Assembly: GCF_001858025.1 (NCBI RefSeq) | Contig: NZ_LZQD01000004.1 | Location: forward strand, 277,243 to 341,242 | Source of the DNA: Trichormus sp. NMC-1 | Lineage (GTDB): Bacteria; Cyanobacteriota; Cyanobacteriia; Cyanobacteriales; Nostocaceae | Direction: 5' to 3' | DNA: 64,000 nucleotides | Shown: piece by piece, positions 43,706 through 53,837 of the stretch | How positions within the stretch are numbered: the stretch's first letter is position 1 | How the letters are laid out: each line of letters starts with the position of its first letter | Program-made: the position numbers and the translations under genes | The notes under the pieces: generated by a model | Seen by the model: the letters and a program-made list of their open reading frames with translations, nothing else | Databases searched by the model: none | Told to the model about the DNA's origin: nothing

Positions 43706-45400
43706 ATGCAAGAATATGATGTTGTCATGATCGGTGCAGGACACAATGGGTTAGTGTGTGCTGCCTATTTACTCAAAGCTGGTTATAGCGTTCTGCTACT
43801 AGAAAAGCGTTCTGTTCCCGGTGGTGCAGCCACAACTGAAGAATGTATCCCAGATCAAGCACCAGGGTTTAAATTTAACTTGTGTGCTATTGACCATGAA
43901 TTTATTCATTTGGGGCCAGTTGTTGAAGAATTAGAACTGACAAAATACGGCTTGGAATATTTAGAATGTGACCCAGTTGTTTTTTGTCCACATCCAGATG
44001 GTAAGTATTTCTTAGCTCATAAATCCATAGAAAAGACTTGTACAGAAATCGCTCGTTATAATGAGCGTGATGCTAGGAAATATGCCGAATTTACAGATTA
44101 TTGGCAACGGGCAATTAATGCCATGATTCCCATTTTCAATGCTCCACCCAAATCAGTTGTAGATATTTTTGGCAACTACAATATTCAGAAATTAAAAGAT
44201 TTATTTTCTGTAGTAGGTTCTCCAAACAAAAGCCTGGATTTTATCCGCACTATGCTGAACAGTGCTGAGGATATTCTCAATGAGTGGTTTGATGAAGAAT
44301 TTTTGAAAGCACCACTTTCTAGATTAGCATCAGAACTGGGTGCGCCACCTTCACAAAAAAACCTGGCAATTGGGGTGATGATGATGGCAATGCGTCATAA
44401 TCCTGGTATGGCTAGACCGCGCGGAGGCACAGGTGCATTGGTGCAAGCATTGGTGAATTTAGTCACAAGTAAAGGTGGGGTAATTCTCACAGACCAGCAC
44501 GTGGAAAAAGTTTTAATTGATGATGCTAAAGCTGTGGGAGTGAGGGTTGCAGGTGGTCAAGAATATCGAGCTAAATATGGAGTAATTTCTAATATTGATG
44601 CTCAACGTTTGTTTTTACAAATGACTGATAAAAGTGATATTGATGCAGTTGATTCTGAACTATGGGAAAGATTAGAACGGCGCATTGTTAATAATAATGA
44701 AACCATCTTAAAGATAGATTTAGCTTTAGATGAGCCGCTACATTTTCCCTACCATGAACACAAAGATGAATATCTCATTGGTTCAATCTTAATTGCCGAT
44801 TCTATGAATCATGTAGAACAGGCTCATAGTAAATGTACATTAGGAGAAATTCCCGACTCTGACCCATCAATGTATGTGGTCATGCCTAGCGCTCTTGACC
44901 CTAGTTTAGCACCTCCAGGTAAACATACAGTCTGGATTGAATTCTTCGCTCCTTATCAAATTGCTGGTGCAGAAGGTACAGGTTTGAAAGGCACGGGTTG
45001 GACTGATGAATTGAAAAATCAAGTTGCAGATCGGGTAGTTGATAAACTAGCAACTTATTCGCCAAATTTGAAAAATTCCATTATTGCTAGACGTGTAGAA
45101 AGTCCAGCAGAATTGGGAGAAAGATTAGGTGCTTACAAAGGGAATTATTATCATATTGATATGACGATGGATCAAATGGTATTTTTCCGACCTTTGCCAG
45201 AAATAGCAAACTATAAAACCCCCATTGATAATCTATTTTTAACTGGTGCGGGAACACATCCAGGTGGTTCAATTTCGGGTATGCCAGGACGCAATTGTGC
45301 TAGAGTATTTTTGCAAACCAAACATCCTATTAGTCAGACTTTAAAGGATGCAGGAAATTCGCTTAAGTCTACTGTGGGTTCGGTGTTTGGGATTAGTTAG
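43706..45400 (+). CDS. crtO: Beta-carotene ketolase, CrtO type
   Basis: A 564-residue FAD-dependent oxidoreductase of the phytoene-desaturase superfamily. The dinucleotide motif GAGHNG is at 10-15, followed by VLLLEKRSVPGGAATTEE; late motifs are AGTHPGGSISGMPGRNCA. It is closely like the CrtO ketolase of Anabaena PCC 7120 from memory, which adds one keto group to beta-carotene to give echinenone. Acts at membranes. Flanked by DUF2993 and a saccharopine-dehydrogenase-like gene on the same strand; a hairpin follows the stop. Confidence 0.9.
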   Translation: MQEYDVVMIGAGHNGLVCAAYLLKAGYSVLLLEKRSVPGGAATTEECIPDQAPGFKFNLCAIDHEFIHLGPVVEELELTKYGLEYLECDPVVFCPHPDGKYFLAHKSIEKTCTEIARYNERDARKYAEFTDYWQRAINAMIPIFNAPPKSVVDIFGNYNIQKLKDLFSVVGSPNKSLDFIRTMLNSAEDILNEWFDEEFLKAPLSRLASELGAPPSQKNLAIGVMMMAMRHNPGMARPRGGTGALVQALVNLVTSKGGVILTDQHVEKVLIDDAKAVGVRVAGGQEYRAKYGVISNIDAQRLFLQMTDKSDIDAVDSELWERLERRIVNNNETILKIDLALDEPLHFPYHEHKDEYLIGSILIADSMNHVEQAHSKCTLGEIPDSDPSMYVVMPSALDPSLAPPGKHTVWIEFFAPYQIAGAEGTGLKGTGWTDELKNQVADRVVDKLATYSPNLKNSIIARRVESPAELGERLGAYKGNYYHIDMTMDQMVFFRPLPEIANYKTPIDNLFLTGAGTHPGGSISGMPGRNCARVFLQTKHPISQTLKDAGNSLKSTVGSVFGIS

Positions 45401-45416
45401 TTATAACTGAATGTAG

Positions 45417-45447
45417 GGTGCGTTACAGCGTTAATGCACCTATTTTC
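45417..45447 (+). terminator. Possible terminator of crtO
   Basis: GGTGCGTTA at 45417-45425 and TTAATGCACC at 45431-45440 form a near-perfect stem followed by TATTTTC. It resembles dispersed GGTGCGTTA repeats, so its role is uncertain. Confidence 0.5.
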
Positions 45448-45624
45448 ATAGATTACAATTTTGTAAATTGCTAGTGATTGATGATATATCAAACCTATTT
45501 TTATCAGTCCCAATAGGAGTAATTTGCAATTTCTTCTCTCTTCATAAGCAATTCATACTTGTTACCGATGACAAATAGGAATAAAAGCTGATGAAATAAG
45601 AATCACGTTACCTATACGGAAGTC

Positions 45625-46737
45625 ATGAAAGACCGTGTTTTAATTCTAGGTGGACGAGGAAGGATTGGTAGCGCAGTTGCTAACGATATCCTCACTTACA
45701 CAGAGGCGCAAATTACCATTACTGGACGTTCCCCAGAGACGGGAAAGGCTGTAAGCTTGTCTTCGGGAGGACGAGAGCAGTTTTTAGTTTTGGATTTGAC
45801 CGAAGTTGACAAGTTGCGGGAAGCGATCGCACAATCGGATTTAGTCATTCACTGTGCCGGACCATTTCACTACCGAGATACTCAAGTTCTGGAAATTTGC
45901 ATTGAACAAGGTGTGAATTATCTAGATGTTAGTGATCATCGTTCCTATACTAATAAAGCGTTAAATTTACACGAAAAAGCCGTGGATGCTGGAGTAACAG
46001 CAATTATTAACACGGGAATTTTCCCCGGTATTTCTAATAGCTTAGTCCGTCAAGGAATCGAGCAATTTGATGTAGCAGAAAAAATACATTTAAGTTATTT
46101 AGTTTCTGGTTCTGGTGGTGCTGGTGTTACCGTGATGCGAACCACATTTCTCGGTTTACAGCATTCTTTTCAGGCTTGGATAAATGGTGAATGGCGTTTA
46201 ATTCAACCTTATTCTGATAGAGAAGATATTAACTTTCCACAACCCTTTGGAGTGAGTGGAGTTTACTGGTTTGATATGCCAGAAACAATCACATTACCCT
46301 ATTCTTTTCCAACTGTGAAAACTGTAATTACTAAATTTGGCTCGATTCCAGATTTTTATAATCACTTAACTTGGATAGCTGCCCATATTTTTCCTAAATG
46401 GTTAATGCAGCGTCGATACATGATTGAATTTTTGTCTCATGTTAGTCATAGCATGACCGATTTTACCAATATTTTTACTGGAATTGGGGTAGCAGTGCGA
46501 GCAGAAGTAACAGGAAAAAAAGATGGGGAAACAGTAGTTTATGCTTCAACTTTATTGCATAATAATACTGCTGTTGCTTCGGGTATAGGTACAGGTAGTA
46601 TTGCTAAATTATTACTAGAAGGTAAACTCAAACGCCCTGGAGTTTCACCTGTAGAAGCAGTATTAACTACAGAGTTATTCACACAAATTATGCAAGAACG
46701 GCAAATACAAATTAATTCCCAATGGGTGAAACTATAA
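45625..46737 (+). CDS. Saccharopine-dehydrogenase-like NAD(P) oxidoreductase
   Basis: A 370-residue protein with an N-terminal Rossmann motif GGRGRIGSAVA (residues 8-18), then SDLVIHCAGPFHYRDTQVLEIC and GVNYLDVSDHR, typical of the saccharopine dehydrogenase NADP-binding family. Members include membrane-associated reductases acting on lipid-like or pigment substrates; the product here is unknown. Position after crtO hints at pigment or lipid metabolism, but only weakly. Confidence 0.75.
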   Translation: MKDRVLILGGRGRIGSAVANDILTYTEAQITITGRSPETGKAVSLSSGGREQFLVLDLTEVDKLREAIAQSDLVIHCAGPFHYRDTQVLEICIEQGVNYLDVSDHRSYTNKALNLHEKAVDAGVTAIINTGIFPGISNSLVRQGIEQFDVAEKIHLSYLVSGSGGAGVTVMRTTFLGLQHSFQAWINGEWRLIQPYSDREDINFPQPFGVSGVYWFDMPETITLPYSFPTVKTVITKFGSIPDFYNHLTWIAAHIFPKWLMQRRYMIEFLSHVSHSMTDFTNIFTGIGVAVRAEVTGKKDGETVVYASTLLHNNTAVASGIGTGSIAKLLLEGKLKRPGVSPVEAVLTTELFTQIMQERQIQINSQWVKL

Positions 46738-46786
46738 TATCACAATAATATCCAAATGTAAGCTTAAACATAGGCTTACAAAAAAA

Positions 46787-48085
46787 CTATTCAAATTCAT
46801 CAATTGTTGCATGAATATTAGACTTTGTGCGATTAGCAATATTGCTTTCATACCAATTCATTAAAGGAGTGGAACTAATTCCATGTACAATCACAGAAAC
46901 GACAATAGTCGTGTAAGTTATCCAAGTAATTTGTTCAGCAGCCTCACCTTTTAAGCCGTTGCTTAAGCTAAAGGCAAGATAATATAAAGAACCTATACCC
47001 CTAATACCAAACCAACCAAATAGCAAGCGAGTTAGTGGATTGAAAGTTCGACGGTGAGAATTTAGAGGACGTTTACCAATGGTGCTAACCCATACGCCCA
47101 CAGGTCGAATAACTAAAAATAATAAACTTATGACTAACAAAGATTGGGTAGCATACTTAAACATTGGCTCCCATAATAATATTGTTCCTAAGATCAAAAT
47201 TAGACCAACTTCTAGCAGCTTTTCTAATCGCTCAATAAATTCTAATTGTGCCAGTGGCTTGTGGGGATTTGTGTAACTCCTTTGGACAGCTAACCCTGCC
47301 ACAAATACTGCCAGAAATCCATAGCCATTAACAATTTCTGTTAAAGAATAAGTGAGTAAAATCGTGCTAATAGCAACAAAATCCTCCATCACAGCATCAG
47401 CAGGACGATATTTTTGAATTTTTTTATCAATCCATACTATGGCTATGGAAACAATCAGTCCCATAACAATACCAGATGCGATCGCCCAAATTACATCAAC
47501 TGCAACCCAATTTCCCAACCAATTATGCCAATTACTATCTTTGAGGGCATAAATACCAAAATAAACAAAAGGAAAAGCTAAAGCATCATTTAATCCTCCT
47601 TCAGAAGTTAAACCAAAGCGTAACTCATCATCGTCATTTGTATCTGTCAACTGCACCTCTGAGGCTAATACAGGGTCAGTTGGCGCAAGAATTGCACCTA
47701 ATAAAATCGCCTCTCCCCAATTCATCCCCAACCATAACTTTCCAACAGCAGCCAGGGAAAAAATGGAAATTGGCATTAATAATGCAATCAGTCTCACCGT
47801 AATATTCCACAACCTCCATTTCAGGGGTGTAACTATTTTTAAGCCACAACTAAATACAGAAACAATAACGACAAATTCAGTTAGTCTTTCTAGTAATTCG
47901 GCATTGAAGAATTCATCACGACGTAATTGAATCAGTCTTAAGCCATAAGGCCCCAAAAAAAACCCTACCATTAGGTAGATCATTGCAAAAGAAAGAGGTA
48001 AACGTGAAATCCAACCTGACCCTAAAGTCACAATCAGTAAGAGTAGACCAATTACCAACAAATCAAGAATATAAATATCTATCAT
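46787..48085 (-). CDS. CPA1-type Na+/H+ antiporter (NhaP-like)
   Basis: A 432-residue membrane protein with about 11-12 hydrophobic segments. The cation-binding motifs are APTDPVLASEVQ (near 130-141) and SEGGLNDALAFP (near 160-171), as in NhaP antiporters. The short hydrophilic tail lacks a regulatory domain. It would exchange Na+ or K+ for H+ across the plasma or thylakoid membrane. Converges with the saccharopine-dehydrogenase-like gene. Confidence 0.85.
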   Translation of the reverse strand: MIDIYILDLLVIGLLLLIVTLGSGWISRLPLSFAMIYLMVGFFLGPYGLRLIQLRRDEFFNAELLERLTEFVVIVSVFSCGLKIVTPLKWRLWNITVRLIALLMPISIFSLAAVGKLWLGMNWGEAILLGAILAPTDPVLASEVQLTDTNDDDELRFGLTSEGGLNDALAFPFVYFGIYALKDSNWHNWLGNWVAVDVIWAIASGIVMGLIVSIAIVWIDKKIQKYRPADAVMEDFVAISTILLTYSLTEIVNGYGFLAVFVAGLAVQRSYTNPHKPLAQLEFIERLEKLLEVGLILILGTILLWEPMFKYATQSLLVISLLFLVIRPVGVWVSTIGKRPLNSHRRTFNPLTRLLFGWFGIRGIGSLYYLAFSLSNGLKGEAAEQITWITYTTIVVSVIVHGISSTPLMNWYESNIANRTKSNIHATIDEFE

Positions 48086-48238
48086 TGATTTTTGTATAAA
48101 AAATAATTACTCCTCTGCAAATGTAGTCGAAGTTACTTTTAGGTATAAATAACCTAAAGGTAGATTTTGTGGAAATTTTTGGCATTTCTTGGTAGATTTG
48201 TTAGCCTAGTGAGAAAATAATTTATAGTAATTTTTGCC

Positions 48239-49606
48239 ATGCAATTACCTGGTGAGTCCCAAACCTCAAGATTTATGCAGCGTCTACAATGGGTTTTCAA
48301 TCCTTTGCAACTGATGGAAACATCTGCAAAAACCCATGGTGACTTTTTTACCCTGAGACTGACTACCGAACAACCATTAGTTTTTATTAGTAACCCCGAA
48401 GCAATTCAGGAAATTTTTACAACGCCACCAGAATATTTTGATGCGGGGAGGGGAAATAAACTGATCAAACCTTTAGTTGGCGAAAACTCTTTGTTATTGT
48501 TAGATGGCGTACCTCACCAACGCCAAAGACGGCTATTAACACCGCCTTTTCATGGAGAAAGAATGAAAGCCTATGGTCAAATTATCACTGATATGACTAA
48601 ACAAGTTATCAGTAATTGGCAAATTGGCGAACCTTTTTCAGTGCGGGATTCTATGCAAGAAATTTCCCTGAGAGTGATTTTACAAGCTGTGTTTGGTTTG
48701 AGTGAGGGAGAACGTTTAACAAGATTGCAAAAACTGACGGCTTCCTTGTTGGATTTATCAGGTTCTCCATTGCGTTCTGCTGTCACCTTTTTCCCTGCAT
48801 TGCAAGTAGATTTGGGTGCTTGGAGTCCTTGGGGAATATTTTTGCGTCGCAGAGAAGAAATTTACCAACTCCTCTACACCGAGATTCAAGAACGCAGAGA
48901 TAATTTTGATGCCTCTCGCAGCGATATTCTTTCCTTAATGATGTCAGCGCGGGATGAGAATGGTGAAGCAATGACAGATGTAGAATTACGTGATGAGTTA
49001 ATGACTTTATTATTTGCAGGTCATGAAACTACAGCGTCAGCTTTAACATGGGCATTATACTGGATTCATCATTTACCAAAAGTCCGGGAAACTCTACTAA
49101 CTGAGTTAAATTCGCTGGGTAAAAATGCCGATTTCAATGAAATTTTTCGCTTGCCTTATTTGACTGCTGTTTGTCAGGAAACTTTACGCTTTTACCCAAT
49201 TGCGATGATTACTTTACCCCGCATGGTGAAGACACCGACAAAAATTATGGGTCATGAATTTGAGCCAGGTGTATTACTTACGCCTTGTATATATTTAACT
49301 CATCGCCGCCCAGATTTATATCCAGAACCGGATCAATTTAAACCAGAACGCTTTTTAGAACGGCAGTATTCACAATATGAATATCTCCCTTTTGGTGGTG
49401 GTAATCGTACCTGTATTGGTATGGCATTTGCAATGTTTGAAATGAAGCTGGTTTTAGCTACAATTATGTCACATTTAGATTTAACTTTGGTTGATAATAT
49501 TGCCGTCAAACCTATCCGCAGAGGAGTAACTTTAGCGCCTTCTGGTGGTAAGTGGTTGGTGTCTACTGGTAAGCGGGAAAGGGTGAAGATTTCAGTTGGG
49601 GTTTAG
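48239..49606 (+). CDS. Cytochrome P450, CYP110-like (2)
   Basis: A 455-residue paralog of the P450 at 40878. I-helix FAGHETTASALTWALYW, K-helix ETLRFYP, and haem loop YLPFGGGNRTCIG with Cys392. The two share motif order and most of the I-helix but differ enough to be old duplicates. Substrate unknown; likely a fatty acid, alkane or terpene. Diverges from the antiporter, 150 bases apart. Confidence 0.88.
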   Translation: MQLPGESQTSRFMQRLQWVFNPLQLMETSAKTHGDFFTLRLTTEQPLVFISNPEAIQEIFTTPPEYFDAGRGNKLIKPLVGENSLLLLDGVPHQRQRRLLTPPFHGERMKAYGQIITDMTKQVISNWQIGEPFSVRDSMQEISLRVILQAVFGLSEGERLTRLQKLTASLLDLSGSPLRSAVTFFPALQVDLGAWSPWGIFLRRREEIYQLLYTEIQERRDNFDASRSDILSLMMSARDENGEAMTDVELRDELMTLLFAGHETTASALTWALYWIHHLPKVRETLLTELNSLGKNADFNEIFRLPYLTAVCQETLRFYPIAMITLPRMVKTPTKIMGHEFEPGVLLTPCIYLTHRRPDLYPEPDQFKPERFLERQYSQYEYLPFGGGNRTCIGMAFAMFEMKLVLATIMSHLDLTLVDNIAVKPIRRGVTLAPSGGKWLVSTGKRERVKISVGV

Positions 49607-49638
49607 TGAAATAAAACTTACAAAAAAATCTCCAATTT

Positions 49639-49768
49639 GTAGGGTGGGTTAGGCACACAACATAAGATCATAAAGATCAAAATTTGCTCCCGTTGCGACG
49701 TAACCCACCATTTATACTGGTAAGGAAGGGTGGGTAAAGGTGGGTTAGCGAAGCGCAACCCACCCTAC
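49639..49768. repeat. GTAGGGTGGGTTA...AACCCACCCTAC inverted-repeat element
   Basis: Outer arms GTAGGGTGGGTTA and GCAACCCACCCTAC enclose further ACCCACC/GGTGGGT pairs. Related to 14832-14912. Fills most of the gap between P450 (2) and glcF. Confidence 0.65.
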
Positions 49769-49903
49769 AGTCTCTACAGTTTTTTGGTAATTCATTTTTT
49801 GGTGTTCCCTAAAACTACAAAAATAGTAGAAGTTTAAAAATTGCTGTGTAGAGACATATCAGAAAACGTCTCTACATAGGTTTTTTAGGTTGAAAGTGAG
49901 ATT

Positions 49904-51253
49904 CTAAATCTCCAACTTCACACCCTGAATTGAATAATCTAACAACTCCATTGGGTGCATTACTGAAATTTTCTTATCCTCTAAATACTTACTAATTTGT
50001 AAACTACATCCAGGATTTGGAGAAGCAATTAACTCAGCACCAGTATTTAATAAATTTTGTACTTTTTGCTTACCTAATTCTTCAGCTACTTCCGGTTGCA
50101 GCATATTATAAACACCTGCACTACCACAACACAAAGCCGCATCTATTGGTTCTCTTAAAGTCACTCCTGGAATTTTTCTTAATAACTGACGAGGTTGAAC
50201 ACTAATCTTTTGTCCATGTAATAAATGACAAGCATCTTGATAAACTAAAGTCAAAGGTTTATCAGTTAAAGGTGAAAGTTTAGCAGTTAAACCCACATTA
50301 ATTAAAAACTCTTGTGCATCTTTAACCTTCCCTGCAAATGCCTTTGCTTTTTCGGCATATTCTGGATCATCAGCTAAAATGTGACCATATTCTTTTAAAG
50401 TATGACCACAACCAGCCGCATTAATAATGATAAAATCAACATTAGTATCAGCAAAACTATCAATCATTTGTCTTGCTAAAACCTTCGCTTGTTCAGTTTG
50501 TCCTTGATGTTCTGGAAGTGCAGCACAACAACCTTGAGATTTAGGAATAATTACTTCACAACCATTTGCAGTTAATACTCTCACCGTTGCTTCATTGACA
50601 GGAGAGAAAAACAGCCGTTGCACACATCCTAAAATTACGCCAACACGATATCTTTTTTCACCTTTAGCGGGGATGACATCCGGTAAATTATCCTGAAAAG
50701 ACCTGAGAGTAATTTCTGGTAAAATAGATTCCATTGCTGCTAACCGGGGAGATATGGCTTTAATTAACCCAGTAGCTTGCAATAACTTAGAAACTCCCAA
50801 CTTTTGATAAACCAATAAAGGAAAAAGTAAAATTCTTAAAAGATCAGGGTTGGGAAACAGAGAAAAAATCAATTGACGCACTAACTTATCAGGTAAACTG
50901 CGGTTATAATTCCTCTCCACCTGATGCCGAGTTGCCGAAATTAACTTATCATACTGCACACCAGAAGGACAAGTTGACACACAAGCCAAACAACCTAAAC
51001 AAGAATCAAAATGTTCAACAGTTGCCGTATTTAAAGCAATTTCACCCTCATTAATAGCATCCATTAAATAGATGCGTCCTCTGGGTGAATCCATCTCCTT
51101 ACCTAACACTCGATAACTAGGACAAGTAGAAAGACAAAAACCACAATGAACACAACTATCAATCAACTTTGGATCTGGAGGATGACTTTCATCAAAACCC
51201 TTTAAATTCTTAATACTAGCAACATTATTAACAGCACCATCTGAAACTTGCAT
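49904..51253 (-). CDS. glcF: Glycolate dehydrogenase iron-sulfur subunit
   Basis: A 449-residue protein with two [4Fe-4S] motifs: Cys34, 37, 40, 44 (CVHCGFCLSTCP) and Cys85, 88, 91, 95 (CLGCLACVSTCP), and two C-terminal CCG domains (QGCCAALPEHQG and CCGSAGVYN). With GlcD and GlcE it oxidises glycolate from photorespiration to glyoxylate and passes electrons to quinone. Second gene after glcE with 82 bases between, containing a GGGACGCTACGCGAACGC repeat. A glcD gene is not in the window. Confidence 0.88.
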   Translation of the reverse strand: MQVSDGAVNNVASIKNLKGFDESHPPDPKLIDSCVHCGFCLSTCPSYRVLGKEMDSPRGRIYLMDAINEGEIALNTATVEHFDSCLGCLACVSTCPSGVQYDKLISATRHQVERNYNRSLPDKLVRQLIFSLFPNPDLLRILLFPLLVYQKLGVSKLLQATGLIKAISPRLAAMESILPEITLRSFQDNLPDVIPAKGEKRYRVGVILGCVQRLFFSPVNEATVRVLTANGCEVIIPKSQGCCAALPEHQGQTEQAKVLARQMIDSFADTNVDFIIINAAGCGHTLKEYGHILADDPEYAEKAKAFAGKVKDAQEFLINVGLTAKLSPLTDKPLTLVYQDACHLLHGQKISVQPRQLLRKIPGVTLREPIDAALCCGSAGVYNMLQPEVAEELGKQKVQNLLNTGAELIASPNPGCSLQISKYLEDKKISVMHPMELLDYSIQGVKLEI

Positions 51254-51335
51254 TTCTCTTTCCCCTCTTAACTTCTCGTTTTTTTGCGCCTATCCCTACG
51301 GGACGCTACGCGAACGCGGTTCATTCTCTTAAAAC

Positions 51336-52649
51336 TTAAATCCCACCCACAAACCGACCAGGACTTAAAATATAATTACCATCAAACTGTTCCTTAATGC
51401 CCCGCATAATATGTAAAGCATTACCAGTATACCCCCACGCATCCAATCTTTTTTTGATTTCCACTGGTGCAGCCAAAACACTTAAAAACCCATAATTAGA
51501 TTGACATAAATCACGCAAATTCAAAACTTGACTTTCATTTTCTAAACTTACCAAACCTAAACCGCTACTAAGGTGAATCAAACCCATTTCTATCTGATTA
51601 ATAACCTCAACTGCCGTAGTTGGTAATACTCCTATTTTGCAAGTAATTAGAGAATTTGTAACATCAGCATGGATTTGTTCTGGTAATCGTTGCCATAGAT
51701 AAGCTTCATTTTCTGCTGAACAAATTGTCCCATCTAATCCTAATTGTTGCCCAATTGCCAAAAGTCGGTTTGACTGTTCTTTCACACTTTCGTTAATACT
51801 TTGAAACCGGGTAATTAATCCTAATCCTTCCCCTAAACCTAAATTATAAACCAACTTATTTGATAATAAATCTGCTTGAGTTGGTGTTAACTCAGAACCT
51901 TGCAAAATTGTAGCAGCTTGGGATATTGCTTCAGCTTTACCAGTTAATATTACCGTTGCTGATGTTTCTGGTAGTGGATAAACTCGAAAAGTGACTTGGC
52001 TGATAATTCCTAAAGTACCGTAAGAACCGGTGAATAATTTCATTAAGTCATAACCAGCAACATTTTTTACTACCCTTCCTCCAGCTTTGGCAATTTGTCC
52101 ATCTGCACGGATAAAAGTTATACCTAAAAGTTGGTCACGCACACCTCCATAACGTTGACGCAGAGAACCTGTATCCCCAGTAGCGACGATACCGCCAATG
52201 GTGGCTGAAGTGGGTGTAGCAGGGTCTAGGGCTAACGTTTGGCGAGATTTTGCTAAAATTTCCTGAAGATGGGCAAATTTCATCCCTGCTTCGACGGTGA
52301 CGGTTAAATCACCAACAGCGTGTTCTATAAGTTGGTTAATGCGTTCGGTACTAACGACAATATCAATATTTTTAGCTAAACCACCCCAGTTGATTTTACT
52401 CGCATTACCACAGGGGAGAACACGCCATTTATTACGGTTAGCAGTGGCTATGACAGCGGCTAATTCTGCTTGGGTGTGGGGATAAACGATACAACTGGGA
52501 TGGCTTTTGGAGTCTATCGCCTGCTGGATACGTTGTTGCTGACTGGGTTCGAGATTTTCCCAAGGTAAGACAGCGTTTTCTGTGTTGATAATAGATGCTA
52601 GGGTAGATGCGTAGACAGTTTGTGTCTTTTCGTTAGACATCGCATTCAT
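51336..52649 (-). CDS. glcE: Glycolate dehydrogenase FAD-binding subunit
   Basis: About 437 residues from ATG 52649; ATG 52640 is also possible. The frame continues to 52766 but those codons are translated REP repeat, so the longer start is rejected. The FAD-binding PCMH-type domain has VEAGMKFAHLQEIL, LDPATPTSATIGGIVATGD and GGRVVKNVAGYDLMKLF, as in GlcE. First gene of a probable glcE-glcF operon. GlcD/GlcE are related; the shorter length and the neighbour favour GlcE. Confidence 0.82.
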   Translation of the reverse strand: MNAMSNEKTQTVYASTLASIINTENAVLPWENLEPSQQQRIQQAIDSKSHPSCIVYPHTQAELAAVIATANRNKWRVLPCGNASKINWGGLAKNIDIVVSTERINQLIEHAVGDLTVTVEAGMKFAHLQEILAKSRQTLALDPATPTSATIGGIVATGDTGSLRQRYGGVRDQLLGITFIRADGQIAKAGGRVVKNVAGYDLMKLFTGSYGTLGIISQVTFRVYPLPETSATVILTGKAEAISQAATILQGSELTPTQADLLSNKLVYNLGLGEGLGLITRFQSINESVKEQSNRLLAIGQQLGLDGTICSAENEAYLWQRLPEQIHADVTNSLITCKIGVLPTTAVEVINQIEMGLIHLSSGLGLVSLENESQVLNLRDLCQSNYGFLSVLAAPVEIKKRLDAWGYTGNALHIMRGIKEQFDGNYILSPGRFVGGI

Positions 52650-52704
52650 CAGTTTATTTTTTATATCCTCTTTAACTAATGTACTGGTTATTGTGAACAA
52701 ATAT

Positions 52705-52755
52705 GGGAGGCAGAGCCTCTTGATGGCATTCCCAGTCAGAGACTGGGAACGAGGG
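52705..52755. repeat. REP-like double palindrome, copy 1
   Basis: GAGGCAGAGCCTC, a 10-base link (TTGATGGCAT), then CCCAGTCAGAGACTGGG and GAACGAGGG. Same structure at 55362 (inverse) and 56175, half copy at 53763. Its translation was fused in frame to the 5' end of glcE. Confidence 0.8.
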
Positions 52756-52787
52756 ATAATACACACATAAAGAGGAAAGTAGGTAAA

Positions 52788-53534
52788 TTAATCTAAATCA
52801 GGTTCAACACCAAGCGATCGCAGTTGGGCTATTAATCTTTCTGTTTTCTGTCTTTCTTGTTCTAACTTTTGTCTTTCTTGTTCTGCTGGAGTTAACACCC
52901 AATTACCATGTTTATCATACCAACGCAACCAAGGCATATTTACATTTTTATAACTTCCTTGCCAGACTCCTAAACCTAATTCTATTTCTGGTATCCAAAA
53001 ACGGAAATCTGATAAACTTACTTCAGCATAACGAGCGCCAGTTAACTGAAACATCCTAAACTCAGATTGATAACGGTCAAAGATGGCGTAATAGGGTACT
53101 CTTAAAATTTGCTCGTAAACTTCCCATTTACCAGGTGGTTTTTCCACATCTCGCAATGTTTGTCCTAAATCTTCTTTTTCTGTTCCTGGTGAGAGTAATT
53201 CAACTACAATATAAGGATTAACTGCTTCTTGCCAAACTACATAACTTAACCGCAAATCTCTGTTGTCATAAAGAGAGGGAACACCTAAAACGGCAAACCA
53301 ATCAGGGCGTTTATACCAAAGTGGGTGACGAGAATCATAATAAAGATTCATATCACTGACTGTAAATATTTGGTCGCTAGGATAGTTAGGTGGACGGAAT
53401 GTTTCTGATAACAATTGTGGTTGCAATAAATGAAATTGATCTGGCAAACCAGGTTCCTCCGGGTCTTCGCTAGGAAGATCATACATTGTAGGTAATGTTT
53501 CTTTAGGGGAAAGTGGCGGATCTGTTTGATACAT
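52788..53534 (-). CDS. Uma2-family (DUF820) endonuclease-like protein
   Basis: A 248-residue protein of the Uma2/DUF820 family, very numerous in cyanobacteria, with a PD-(D/E)XK-like nuclease core: PSEDPEEPGLPDQFH at the start, RPDWFAVLGV near 77-86 (Asp), PYIVVELLSPGTEKED near 109-124 (Glu, Lys), and a Glu/Gln-rich coiled tail with repeated EQERQKLEQERQK. True role unknown; not linked here to a restriction system. Confidence 0.8.
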   Translation of the reverse strand: MYQTDPPLSPKETLPTMYDLPSEDPEEPGLPDQFHLLQPQLLSETFRPPNYPSDQIFTVSDMNLYYDSRHPLWYKRPDWFAVLGVPSLYDNRDLRLSYVVWQEAVNPYIVVELLSPGTEKEDLGQTLRDVEKPPGKWEVYEQILRVPYYAIFDRYQSEFRMFQLTGARYAEVSLSDFRFWIPEIELGLGVWQGSYKNVNMPWLRWYDKHGNWVLTPAEQERQKLEQERQKTERLIAQLRSLGVEPDLD

Positions 53535-53629
53535 TCTTGACAGTCCTAAAGATAGAATTTCTATTTCTATTATGTAGCAAGATAATATGGTATTTGAAGA
53601 TTACTGGAGATTTTCAGAAATTGTATTTT

Positions 53630-53793
53630 GTCAGAATCAGGATGTCCAGGATTTGAGGATGAACAGGATGTTGTTTGAAACTAAAAATTAAAAATTGTCA
53701 GAATCAGGATAACCAGGATTAAAGGATGAACAGGATAAAACTTGAGGCAGATCCTTTAAAATAGCATTCCCAGTCTCCAGACTGGGAACGAGT
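53630..53793. repeat. Tandem TCAGAATCAGGAT blocks and half REP in a 303-base gap
   Basis: Two copies of TCAGAATCAGGATGTCCAGG-type sequence (53633 and 53698), each followed by GGATGAACAGGAT, relatives of repeats at 250 and 1815. Then CCCAGTCTCCAGACTGGG at 53769-53786, the second half of the REP element. No gene in 53535-53837. Confidence 0.65.
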
Positions 53794-53837
53794 TATACAG
53801 ATGATCAAGCTTCACAAAACCAATACAAACACCAAAT

